This document shows positions 1 to 10,900 of a stretch of DNA of 64,000 nucleotides, in pieces. A program made the position numbers and the translations under genes. The stretch comes from Cinnamomum chago (lineage: Eukaryota > Streptophyta > Magnoliopsida > Laurales > Lauraceae), in assembly GCA_038049695.1 (NCBI GenBank), contig CP142456.1, positions 16,334,501 through 16,398,500 on the forward strand. The letters run 5' to 3'. How positions within the stretch are numbered: position 1 is the stretch's first letter; each line of letters opens with the position of its first letter. The notes beneath the pieces were generated by a model. That model ran no database searches. It worked only from the letters and a program-made list of their open reading frames with translations, and was not told where the DNA came from.

Positions 1-1312
1 GATGATTAAAACCTATATTTACCATTTGGTTTGGATGTTTTGTACTTTTAGAAAAAAAAAACTCTACTAAATTGTTTATTACTCTTAATTAAATAATAAA
101 ATGAAGTTTAGTGTCTAAATGAGAACCAACCTGGCGAAGCCACAATTTAGTTCAAGCTTCGGTGGAAGAAGTCCACGTCCTGCTTCCGCTAAGAAAAATC
201 TTAAGTTGAATGAGTGGAACTAAAAAACAGCATTAGCTTATTCAAAATTCAGCTCGTCAAAATGACTATATCCTCTCAAGATATCCCCAAATCTTAAATC
301 TAATAGAAGTTGGTAGTACTTTAAGATTGACTATTTGAGGGATTTTCCAAGTTAAATCTTAAGAGCCAGTTTGTATATAAGAATTCTAAGAAATTTTGTG
401 AGTTTTATAAATCCCCTATTTCCCCCACCTAGATTTTCAATCGCCATTCAAATAGAGAATTGAAGATTTTTAAGGAATAAATCCGTACTGTATGTCGTAG
501 TTATTACATCGGAATCGTGTAACACATGCCTACAACTCCATTGTAGACTTTACATAAAGTAATACGGAACGTTCAAGATGATTTTTATCCCCTCTCACTG
601 ATTATATACTCAAGTTTTGGTTCAAATGGAGTGGATTCCACCATGTGATTGATCAGTATGATGGAGATGTGAATAACTCCATGTCACTATATATATTCAT
701 TATCACGTTTTAAATTAAGACCATCAATCTAACCGTGGAGAAAACTCTGATTTGACTTGAAGTTTTAGGATACAACCATGAGTTGGGAAGGAGTCTTTCT
801 TGAACAGTTTGGATTTTAATTTGGTGAACCCCACTCTATGGTTCCACTAATTTAATAAAAAAGTCCAAACACTACTTTAAAACTCTTACAACCATCCAAA
901 TATATTTTTCATTTAACCACAAGGTGAACCCCACTTTCAAACGGGCATTTTACTTTCTCTTACTTTACAAGTAATAAATTATTACAGCAAAGGGATGGAG
1001 CATTGCCTGGGACCACCGTACAGATGTAATTTTCCTTTTCCGCTTGCGTACTCGCATATCGTGACAGGTGGCACGGTCCCCACACCCGCGAAAGCCAAAA
1101 TCAAGGAATCGGCCCTGTCGTCGCATCCCCAGGTCAATCGATTAGCCAATCATAGCCCTCCACTACCAACATATTAAAATACAAGAGCTCGAAATGACCA
1201 TCTTGTCCCTCACCAATCGGGATCCATTATTAAAAAAGAAGGTCCACTGAACTCTGGATCGTTTGTATGACTCTCTTAAATGGGCTCTTCAAAGGGGCCC
1301 ACCCATTAAAAA
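1..1312. other. Gene-free flank
   Basis: AT-rich non-coding DNA. No open frame has recognisable similarity or coding character, and I see no element ends here. A 60-codon open frame at 995-1177 has no recognisable motif and is treated as chance. Confidence 0.5.
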
Positions 1313-1777
1313 GGGAGAATTTCAAATAAGGCCTTAAGTTTCAAGACTTTTCAAAATATCCCCTAAGTTTTTCGGTAAGTTTTCATTTAAGGACATTCCC
1401 CCATTTAAAGGTATATTCCGAGGACTTTTTCCCTCGACTTTTTTAAAATACCCAAATTACGCTTCTTTTAAAGTCACAATATAGTTCTAATAGCCAATAC
1501 ATGCAGTCGATCATTATGGGGATGTCGGTTGTCTTCGATCACTATAACAGCGCTAGTGAAGAAAAAGGATGAGAATATAAAGGAACTAAAAAAGGGTTTT
1601 ACTTCAATGACGGGTAAGATTGGTAATTTTAAGATTTTGAGGGGAACTGTATGGACGATGTCCTTAATTGAAAACTAATTGAAGAACTTATGACCTAATT
1701 TAAAAAGTTTTAAAAACTTCTATCTCTTTTTTTTTCAAATAAGGCAAGAATTTAAGGCCTTATTTGAAAATTTTCCC
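1313..1777. mobile_element. MITE with ~25-bp terminal inverted repeats
   Basis: A 465-bp non-coding segment begins GGGAGAATTTCAAATAAGG and ends with the near-complement CCTTATTTGAAAATTTTCCC. Both ends are followed outward by the same 7 bases TTAAAAA (1306-1312 and 1778-1784), which looks like a target-site duplication. There is no coding capacity, so it is a non-autonomous DNA transposon. The superfamily is uncertain: a 7-8 bp duplication would suit a hAT-like element and 9 bp a Mutator-like one. Confidence 0.7.
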
Positions 1778-1784
1778 TTAAAAA

Positions 1785-3091
1785 GTCCATACCAGTCAAA
1801 ATAAATGAAATGCCCATTTATGAAAATTTTGCAAAACTGGTTGTGGAAGAGGGTGATTTTTATATTGAGAGCTTTGTGTTTTCAAAAGTGAACCTCACCA
1901 ATTTATCATGAGTCAGAGACTCTTAGGATCCAAACTGTAAGGTCCACCACCACCACAGAGGAATTTGTGGGTAGGGTTGGGTGGTTGTTGTTCATTTGTT
2001 GAGCTTTCACGCCACTCAACCTTAATAAACTTGATAATCATAACCACCACAATAATTATAATAGGAGTGTGTTGATTTATGAATATCATAATAATAGCTT
2101 TTGATGGAATATTTTAATGCTTCTTCTATGTTTTATCAAGAACTCAGAACAATTCCAATAATTTCTATATTGTGTTAGGTTTAGGCCTAGACTCCTGTAT
2201 CAGTCCTTCACAAAGCGAGGACCATGTGGTGCGAGAGGATACTACTCTCTGCATATTTTTATTTCGGTGAGAAATCCTGCATTTGTTAATCTTCTCGTAT
2301 AGAAAATCAAGATCTTCTGCACCGAGAAAAATCAGTCTTTTTTTAATTTTCACAAGGTAAATGCATTGCACCAAGCGACTAAGAAAGGGCTGCATTGAAG
2401 ATGAAAAGATTTTTAATCTCTACTGCATATTCATCTTGTCATACAAAAGTAGCCAAAGAGTCCAAGATTTGATCTGTGTAATTGAATATAGACTTTTGGG
2501 TCATGTACTTTTCAACCATGTATTTGATGGTCACTAATTAAATGGTTGTGATCATCAACTGAGTGAGTTTATGTGATGACAAATTCTCTCAAATGCCCCC
2601 TAATTCATAAGATCTTTCAGCCCACCTAACTCCACCGAATTCCATGACGTTAGATGGGCCCACAAGCAGCTATTGAGCGTACGGAGTTGTAATTTGCTTG
2701 GTTGCTTAATTTTCCTTTCACTCTCAAAACTGCACATTGAGAGACACTTCGAATGATGAGAAATGACAAGTGAGAATTCCCAGCTGAACAAAGAAATGAG
2801 TTCAGTTTTATTGCTGAAGATTATTAAAATTGAATAAAAAATATGTGAATTTCTAAAAATGTCTATCAAATTATTTTCCCTCTAATGGAAAATGAATAAA
2901 AGGATAGGTGGGAAATAATATCCAGCCACCATCCTCATAATTCAAATCTTAGATATTTGAGGGTTGCATCTACCTCGCTTTCTTACATCATTCATCTCAA
3001 CTCATATCCACTAACCCTCACCAATTTAATAACCCTTCCTTCCGTGGAGCTCATTTGACATGTATTCTATGCAAACAAACAAGCCATTGCA
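1785..3091. other. Gene-free DNA
   Basis: AT-rich sequence with no recognisable gene. The minus-strand open frames at 2165-2395 and 2600-2869 show no family motif. Confidence 0.45.
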
Positions 3092-3430
3092 TAGGGATGT
3101 AAATGAGTCCCCGATTTTTCAATTATCTGAAGGTTCCGACCCGTTAAAAACCTGGTCTGGGTCTATTAGGCCCCGATAAGTATATGGATGCGGGTCCGGT
3201 TCCACCTTGGTTCAAACCAGTAGATCCAAGACCCGACATATTACCTCAATTTTTGAAAATATCTCCTAAAAAATATATTTTATTAATATCATTCTCTACC
3301 TAGATCCGAATCCTGATCCAGACCCATCTGATATATGATTTTGGTTCTTATTCCCAAGCCAAGAAACCAATTCTGAAACGGTTCTGAATCCGGATCCGGT
3401 TCCACCTTCTCCTTAACGTTTACAACCCTA
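3092..3430. mobile_element. hAT-like MITE, copy 1
   Basis: Begins TAGGGATGTAAATG and ends GTTTACAACCCTA, which are imperfect inverted complements. The interior is rich in GGTTCCACCTTGGTTC and GATCCGGTTCCACC phrases and aligns along its length with a second copy at 38173-38559. A TAGGG-TGTAAA terminus is typical of plant hAT-derived non-autonomous elements. No convincing target duplication was found. Confidence 0.6.
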
Positions 3431-4532
3431 CCCTTGCGGCTCTATTGAATGATAAAAATTTTATATTCACTGGTGAAAAGGGATGTTTCCTCCACCCCTT
3501 GGGGAGAGAGAATACATGGTTAGCTTTTTGCTAAAAGTGGTTGGGAAGAGAATTTATCCTCTAGAAAAATACAAACAAGGGAAAGGGGATTCTTTAGAGT
3601 AATAAAATTTAAGATTTGGACTCTAATATATGGCACAATATTTGCATTTTAGATATTAGTATTTTCAGATGCTAACTGAAATTTTGGATTTTTCAGTTTG
3701 AGACTTTGTGCAAATAATATGCTTTAAATTGAGTTTTCTAAATTTTATACTCATATCCGAGAAATACAATAAGTTCATTTATAGATATGACTTTTTTTAC
3801 GTGTATAGTTAACCTTTTCCATTTAAGTTGATACGGTTTCATCTAATTCTGTTTGGCTGCATCAAAATACCCTACTAAGACCAAAAAGAAAAAGAACACT
3901 CGGAAAGTTTTTCAGATCGTGAAAACTTATGAAAGCTGCTACATCCTATCTAAAAAGTCCCTAATCCTATAAAGAACAGTTTCCATTAGGTTTGGCTTAG
4001 TTGCATGGAGCTACTACCCGCTGCCTGCTGCTCATGATAAGGTGAACAATGTGTGCCTAAACACCAAGTGGTGCGCACCTTATTATCAATCCAAGTGGAT
4101 CATAAAACAGGGATCTCCTTAATAGTCATCAATCCCAAGTTCGACACTCATCCGAATGGATTGGACCGTTTGATCGATTGTGCACTCGTTTGGATAGTGA
4201 GAACTTGTGGGTCATTCATCAAGTGGTTAGGATCATGATTCGAGTCTCTATCACCGTACACAAGGACGTTGGAGGGGGAGGTTTGGGTGGATGTGTTTGG
4301 ATCTTTTGATCCCTAGGTGGGCCCCACAGCCGTCGGTGCTGAGTAGAGGAGTACCCAAAATAACTAATTAATGAAGGCTTTTAAAAAAATCTTTGAAATT
4401 TGTTGTGGAATCAGTGATGTAGAAATTCATTTTTCAGATGGATTTTCTTGATAATTAATAGAGCCTTTAGTTCGACCCGCACTTTTCTAAGCTCTAGATT
4501 ATACATGATATTATATATATATATATATATAT
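3431..4532. other. Gene-free DNA with TA microsatellite
   Basis: No gene recognised. It ends in a (TA)n run at about 4510-4532, which seems to be the preferred landing site for the MITEs that follow. Confidence 0.45.
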
Positions 4533-4707
4533 GGGGAGATTCAAGTGAGGGATTCCCTCACCATAGGGTGAGGGACACTCCCCCTTTTGGATATTTTATG
4601 CATACAACAAAATAATACTTTTCCTCTTTTTACATATGAAAATTTTCAATTATGGAAGTGTCCCTCACCCTCTTGGTGAGAGATAGATGCACATGAATAT
4701 TCTCTCT
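4533..4707. mobile_element. Foldback MITE in TA repeat
   Basis: Starts GGGGAGATTCAAGTG and ends with the near-complement CACATGAATATTCTCTC. Internally GGTGAGGGACACT is mirrored by AGTGTCCCTCACC. It is flanked on both sides by TA repeats, as expected for TA-targeting (Tc1/mariner, Stowaway-like) MITEs. No coding capacity. Confidence 0.55.
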
Positions 4708-4733
4708 CTTTCTATATATATATATATATATAA

Positions 4734-4945
4734 GCAGGGCTCTCCTAAGCTGTAGCTTGGCTTATCCTAGGCTGGAATAGTGCTGGTCCCACAAATCAAA
4801 GTTGATTATATCTGTTTTTTGCATGATGGAACTGAAAAATCCAGTTTTGATTAGATTTATCTTGATTTTGGAGACGATCATCATGCAAAAAACAACATAA
4901 TGGACTTTGATTTGTGCCATGTTTCAGCTTAGGATAAGATACATA
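4734..4945. mobile_element. Degenerate foldback MITE
   Basis: The left end CTCTCCTAAGCTGTAGCTTGG and right end CAGCTTAGGATAAG are partial inverted complements. Inside, TCAAAGTTGATTATATCTG is mirrored by a TGGACTTTGATTTG stretch around the phrase TTTTTTGCATGATGG. The left terminus resembles the ends of the two larger MITEs that follow, so it may be a diverged relative. Confidence 0.4.
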
Positions 4946-5000
4946 TATATGTTTATATATATATATACATATATATGTATATATATGTATATATACAAAA

Positions 5001-5375
5001 GCAAGGCTCTCCTAAGCTCAAGCTTAGGATAAGGTAAGTTCAAGAGTACTGTGGTGGGGCTCACCTGGAGACCCACATAGGGATGGGGGTGGGGGATTTC
5101 AAGGACTCCCTGGGATATTCCTTCTGCAAAAAATCAGCCCTAACTGTGATTTTTATCATCCTCATATGGGCCCACAAGTTTAATAGTCAATAGTCCATTC
5201 GAATCGATACATAGTCGATCCAATGGTCTAGTAAATTCTGATCTGACCGAAAGTTGGTGGACATGTGCAATTTAGAGGGGTCATGCGTGTGGTCCCTTTG
5301 GATGGACCAAAGGTTAGCCCCATAAGCATGAGCTTATGAGATTTTATCATAAGCTTGAGCTTAGGAAAGCCTTGC
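5001..5375. mobile_element. TA-flanked MITE family A, copy 1
   Basis: 375 bp with ~25-bp inverted ends: GCAAGGCTCTCCTAAGCTCA on the left and GAGCTTAGGAAAGCCTTGC on the right, with AAGCTT palindromes next to each. The body matches the adjacent copy at 5386-5763 almost throughout. Both sit in TA repeats. The short minus-strand open frame inside has no motif and is not a gene. Confidence 0.65.
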
Positions 5376-5385
5376 TCTATATATA

Positions 5386-5763
5386 TGGGGTCAACTCTCC
5401 TAAGCTCGAGCTTAGGGTAATGTAAGCTCAAGTGTCTGGTGGGCCCCACTTGGGGACTCGCATGGGGATGGAGATGGGGGGATTTCAAGGACTCCCTGTA
5501 ATCCTCCTCTCTACAAAAAATCAGCTTCAACCGTGATTTATTTCATCTCCATATGGGCCCAAAAGTTTAATGGTCAATAGTCGATTTGGATCGATACATA
5601 GTCGATCCAACGGTCTAGTAAATCTGAATTTGACCGAAAGTTGATAGACATGTGCAATTTAGGGGGGTCATGTGTTTGGTTCATTTGGATGGACCAAAGA
5701 TGGGCCCCACAAGCATGAGCTTACAAAATTTTCTCCTAAGCTTGAGCTTAGAATAGCCTTGCT
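5386..5763. mobile_element. TA-flanked MITE family A, copy 2
   Basis: Same family as the element at 5001-5375, in the same orientation, separated by only a short TATATATGG spacer. Its left end (GGTCAACTCTCCTAAGCTCG) is diverged and its right end (GAGCTTAGAATAGCCTTGC) is well conserved. The tandem placement suggests insertion of one element beside the other in the same TA tract. Confidence 0.6.
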
Positions 5764-5781
5764 CTATATATATATATATAT

Positions 5782-6184
5782 GGGAGATGCTCCTATGAGA
5801 GTAACTCTCATACTATTGTGAGAGTTAGGGATGAGGATCATCATATTTAGGCCATTAGCATTGGATATGGATCTAATGGGTCCCACCCTTACTCTCACAA
5901 TAGCATGATAGTTACTTTAATAAGAGCAGTTTCCACATATATATATATATATGGGAGATGCTCCTATGAGAGATTAGGTGGGGCCCTCACATCCATATCC
6001 AATGCCAATAACTTAAATGTGAGGGCCCCCACTTCTATCTCTCACCCATAGATATATATATGTGGGGAGATGCTCTTATGAGAGATATCTCTCACCTTAT
6101 TATGAGAGATAAGGTAGGGGTCTCACATCCATATCCAAAGCCAATAACTTAAATGTGAGGGCCCCAACTCCTATCTCCCACCCA
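5782..6184. mobile_element. Three clustered copies of TA-flanked MITE family B
   Basis: Copies at about 5782-5934, 5953-6048 and 6064-6184 each open with GGGAGATGCTCCTATGAGAG or a close variant and carry the shared interior phrase CCAATAACTTAAATGTGAGG. The second and third have lost the right inverted end. A fuller copy lies at 34967-35110, on the other side of the copia-1 element, so copia-1 landed inside this cluster. All are separated by TA repeats. Confidence 0.6.
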
Positions 6185-6204
6185 TAGATATATATATATA
6201 TATA

Positions 6205-7351
6205 TGTTAGCTCTATGGTCTCAATACCAGTATATGATGTAATAAATTGATTAATTTCTTTATCTATCAATATATATTATTGCTTTCCTTTCGTGAGATT
6301 AATGATGTTTTATTGCTTGTTTGCACATAACTAATACGAATGACATAATGGTTCATGAGATGAATCGGAGTCCACAAGTATACTAGATGTAATACATGTA
6401 TATAGATGAGATCCACATACAGGAGACATGTATTGCAAATCTTATACTTAAATATCTTCACGACCAGTGATGAGATTGGGCATCTCATCTGACAAGGTTG
6501 CAGCACTTTGATCACTATGAGATAGTGTGATTTGTCTCCATCATCGGAATGTAAGATTCTAGATCATGGTGCTGGTACATTGGATGTATTGAAGGACCAT
6601 GAGAAGCACATTATGTACACTGTCTTTACTTTAAGGTCTGCTCTCATAATTCCATAGCAATAGGCTCATAATCCTGAGACATTAATGAACTCATGTTTCT
6701 ATCTATTCATTTGCTTTGAGTCACCAATGAGTGAGGCCAATTGTAGGTCAACACCTCGGTGATTTGGGTACATGGTAATAGAGTTGTAGGAACATTCAAT
6801 GGTCAAGATGGAATCTATCTTTAATATCCCCTTGTGCCAATTAATGGATTTATCATTGGTAAGTGCGCACACATTCCAATTAAAAGTTCATTGGATCGGT
6901 ACCAAATGATCACTATAATTAATTGGAGCTCAAGGATAATAAGATATGGATCTATTTTGGTAGACAGATCCAATTGATCCATGGATATAGATGGAGGGGC
7001 CTACTTGTGGCAATTGGAAAGTTTAGGGTCTTCATTGTAATATATTCATAAGACTGGAGTGCAATTGCATTTAGATAGTGGAGTTATTTGTAATTAACTG
7101 TGGGCCCGGATTACACATGAGATGTGGGGTCGCGTGTCCCAGTTGGAGCCAGCTTTCTAAGGAATCCCTGGTGGTCCCCACGCTAGCCCAAGATATTAGA
7201 AAGATGCTAATTATAGTAGAACTCTAAAAGGAAATAGAAAGTTACTATTTCTATTTGAAGTGAGACTTCTAATAGTGGTAATAGTAAGTTACTAATTATT
7301 AATGGAAGTGGGACTTTTATTTTAATTAGAAAAAGAGGAAGTTACTAATCA
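6205..7351 (+). repeat. copia-1 5' LTR, left part
   Basis: Left 1.15 kb of the 5' LTR, aligning along its length with 24333-25354 plus the start of 34217-34957. It is cut at the AATCA target site of the gypsy element and continues at 18058. Many scattered differences from the 3' LTR show that copia-1 is considerably older than the gypsy insertion. Confidence 0.85.
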
Positions 7352-7859
7352 TGATGGGACAGGCCCAAATAACTCGGTCCACGATAGCGGGTCAAGACCA
7401 ACTGATCCAAGTCCATGATGAGCCCGGGTCGTCATCTACCCGTTGAGGGTCAGGTCCGAATCCATCGAATGACAGAGTCAGCACACGCGTCGTTCCATCT
7501 ACAGGCTTTTACCAAGTCCCGCGGAAGAGATCTTATCTGCTTATCTGTTGAGGACAGTGCGGGAGACTCCACCAGACTGGAGCGTACACCGTTTGAGATC
7601 GCGGGAGATCCTCCCCACCTGCTGGGGAAAGACTATAAAAGGAGAGTCCTACTAACGGAGGAAGGATGAGTTTTTTTCTCACTATCATTGTATTTGACTA
7701 CCTTGTAATCTCCTCCTCGAAGTAGTAAAGCAGCCCATTTGAGTGGACGTAGGTCACACTGACCGAACCACTATAAACCTTCTCTCTCTTCATTAATTTC
7801 TACATTAATTACCCATCACTTGACCGGTGGTGCCCGAAAGCCACTTTTTGGCATCATCA
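7352..7859 (+). repeat. Tat gypsy 5' LTR
   Basis: 508 bp, TGATG...CATCA. It contains a clear TATA box (CTATAAAAGG at about 7633) that should drive transcription of the element. It matches 17545-18052 except for one substitution. The 84-codon open frame inside both LTRs has no motif and is not regarded as a gene. Confidence 0.92.
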
Positions 7860-7860
7860 G

Positions 7861-7878
7861 TTTGGCGCCGTCTGTGGG
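7861..7878 (+). promoter_or_regulatory. Primer-binding site of Tat gypsy
   Basis: TTTGGCGCCGTCTGTGGG lies one base after the 5' LTR. A TGGCGCCGTCTGTGG type site is characteristic of Tat/Athila elements, where a tRNA 3' end primes minus-strand cDNA synthesis. Confidence 0.85.
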
Positions 7879-7911
7879 AAACGAAAAGAGTTTCCTTTTT
7901 TCAAAAAAGCC

Positions 7912-10900
7912 ATGCCGATCACCAGGTCAACAAGACGACAAGATGGTAACCCCTCGCGCGAGGGCGAGGGTAATCCTCCACCGACCAACCCTGCACCGAA
8001 TGCTCCCGCTCCCTCTCCCCAGCAGATGCTGGAGACTATGCAGCAGTTGGTAACTCAAAACCAACAAATACTGCTCATGCTGGCGAGTCAGGGAGGAGCG
8101 CTAGGTGCAGGACCGCAGGAAGCACCACTCTCGGAGCAACTGATAGCTCCACGCAGAGGGGCACCTCACCCGGGCGCCCGTCCACACGGTGCCCGGGGCC
8201 GAGGCGCCAACCGAGGCCGCCATCACCCGGGCGCCCAACCCCTGGGCGCCCAGGGTCGAGGACTGCAGCTGGGCGCCCAGACCCAGGGCGCCCATCCTCA
8301 TGGCGCCCTGGGCGCGCGTCATCATGATGCCCACGCCCATGGGACATCTGCTGGAGCTCCGCCGGTCGTCCCACACGGAAGACTACTGGTTGATCCTGAA
8401 GGCCGTGCTCATCTCGATGTACCCCCTCCCCCGGGTGGGTCGAATCGCGGTGGACTTCCACCTCCTCCCTCTGCTTCCAATCAGGAGGATCCTAATTTCC
8501 AGGAGATGGGAAGTGGAAATTACAGCTTGGAGGACGAGAGCCAGTTCCAAGGTCAATCCAGAGAAGCTCCCAACCTTTGGGATGAGAAGTTCAAAGAGAT
8601 GCAAGATCAGATTGGCAACGTCTTCAATGCTATGAAGGCACAGGTACCAGAATCCATTGAGTATCTGGTACAACGAACGGATACACCGTTCAAATCTTCT
8701 GTGGCAAACTACCCCCTCCCCAGAAAATTCAAAATGCCGACCATGGAAACTTTTGATGGGACCAAGGACCCGTTGGATCACTTGGAAACGTACAAAACCC
8801 TAATGCAACTACACAACGTCCCTGACGAGATCATGTGTAGAGCGTTTCCAACCACCTTGAAGGGTTCCGGGAGGCAATGGTTCTCCAGTCTCGCCCTAAC
8901 CTCCATTTCCACCTTTGCAGAATTGAGTAAGTCCTTCGTGTCTCACTTTATTGGAGGACGTCGCCACCAGAAGCCCGCCACACACCTGCTCAGCATAAAG
9001 CAAGATAAGAACGAAAGCCTCAGGAGCTATCTCACTCGTTTTAACGAGGAGGTACTCCAAGTTGAAGAGCCAGATGACAAGGTCTCCATGACAGCCTTCA
9101 TTGGAGGCCTCCGTTCTTCGAGCTTCCTATTCTCGGTGATGAAGCGCCCGCCAAAGAGCTTTCCTGAACTGCTGGCAAAAGCCCAGAAGTATATGAATGC
9201 AGAGGACATCACCAGGGCTAGGCGAGGGGAGTCCTCCAGACCAGAAGGCAAGGGGAAGGAGCGAGACAGAGAGGATAGGAAGGAGAACAGCAGCAACAAG
9301 AGAAGCAGAACAGAGAGGGTACCAGCCAGAGAGAGGCTTGGTCCAGTTCCTCAGAGGGATAGGCAGGCCTTCACCCCCCTCAGTGCCTCCGTCGGACACA
9401 TCTTGTTGCAGATCCAAGATGATCCCGCGGTTAAATGGCCAGGGAAAATGAAGTCTCCCCCAAACCGCAGGAATCCTAACAAATATTGTCGCTTCCATCG
9501 CGACCATGGTCATGATACCGACGACTGCTACGAGCTGAAGAAGCAGATCGAGGACCTCATCCAGCGCGGGCACCTGCGCCAATATGTTGCTGGGAGAGCT
9601 CAAGCACCATCACCACCTCGTCAGCAAGAGAATCAGCAGCCCTTCGGAGAAATCCACACTATCTCCGGAGGATCGGCGGAGTCGCTCTCAGCAATGAAGG
9701 CCCACTCCAGAAAGGCCAGGCATGCTGAGGAAGCACGTCCGTCCAAAATGCCCCGGCAAGGAGATGGCGAGGTCATATCCTTCTCGGATAGGGACCTGGA
9801 AGGAGTACAGCTCCCCCACGACGACCCATTGGTAATATCTCTGACCATCGCCAATTTCCAGGTGCATAGGATCCTGGTAGATAGTGGCAGCTCCGCTGAC
9901 ATACTGTATGCAAACGCTTATGACAAGTTGAGCCTAGGTAGGGAAAGGCTCCGACCTGTCAAGTCACCTCTTATCGGTTTCTCAGGAGAGAAGGTGTACC
10001 CCCTGGGAGTGATTAAGCTCCCCGTCACCGCCGGAGTGGCACCCCGAAGCTCCACAATCATGGTCGACTTCTTGGTGCTTGACTGCCCGTCAGCTTACAA
10101 CGTCATATTGGGCCGACCTGCCCTCAATACGTTAAGGGCTGTTCCCTCCACCTATCACCTCATCATCCGCTTTCCAACCCCTAATGGAATCGGAGAGGTC
10201 AGGGGAAACCAGTTGGCTGCCAGGGAATGCTACGTCTCCTCAGTAAAAGATAAAAAGCAGAAGGAAGCGTTGCAGATTGAGACCCTTGATCCAAGGGATG
10301 ACTCCACCATTGAGAGGGGAGAACCAGTTGAAGCACTCATCACTGTGGTCTTAAATGAAGACCTCCCTGATAGGAGAGTGTACATTGGCTCTTCTCTCCC
10401 TGAAGACCTGGTCCGCTGCTTGACCAACTTCCTGAAGAACAACATGGACATATTTGCATGGTCACATGCAGATCTTGAAGGGATCGATCCCAAAGTCGCC
10501 ATTCATCGCCTCAATGTCGACCCCCAGCACAAGCCTGTCCGACAAAAGCTGAGAGGCGCCTCCACTGAGAGGGCCCAAGCAATGGACAAGGAGGTCGGGA
10601 AGCTGATAGAGACTGGAGCTGTAAGGGAGGTAGCATACCCCGAATGGCTCTCTAATGTGGTGATGGTGACGAAATCCAATGGGAAGTGGCGCCTGTGCGT
10701 CGACTTCACTGACCTTAACAAGGCATGCCCGAAGGACTGCTTCCCGTTGCCTAGGATCGACCTCCTCATCGACGCCACGGCGGGTCACGAACTTCTCTCC
10801 TTCCTGGATGCTTATTCTGGGTACAATCAGATCAACATGCATCCCCCAGACCAAGAGAAGACGTCATTCATCACCCCGAAAGGGACCTATTGCTATAGGG

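Noticed and set aside
995-1177. 60-codon plus-strand open frame
   Set aside because: No motif or neighbouring gene signals; expected by chance.
7415-7669. 84-codon open frame present twice (also 17608-17862)
   Set aside because: It lies within the two LTRs of the Tat element; duplication is explained by the LTRs and no domain is recognisable.
8075-8781. Several open frames on the minus strand within gag
   Set aside because: GC-rich repeats create long open frames in all phases; only the plus-strand polyprotein has recognisable domains.
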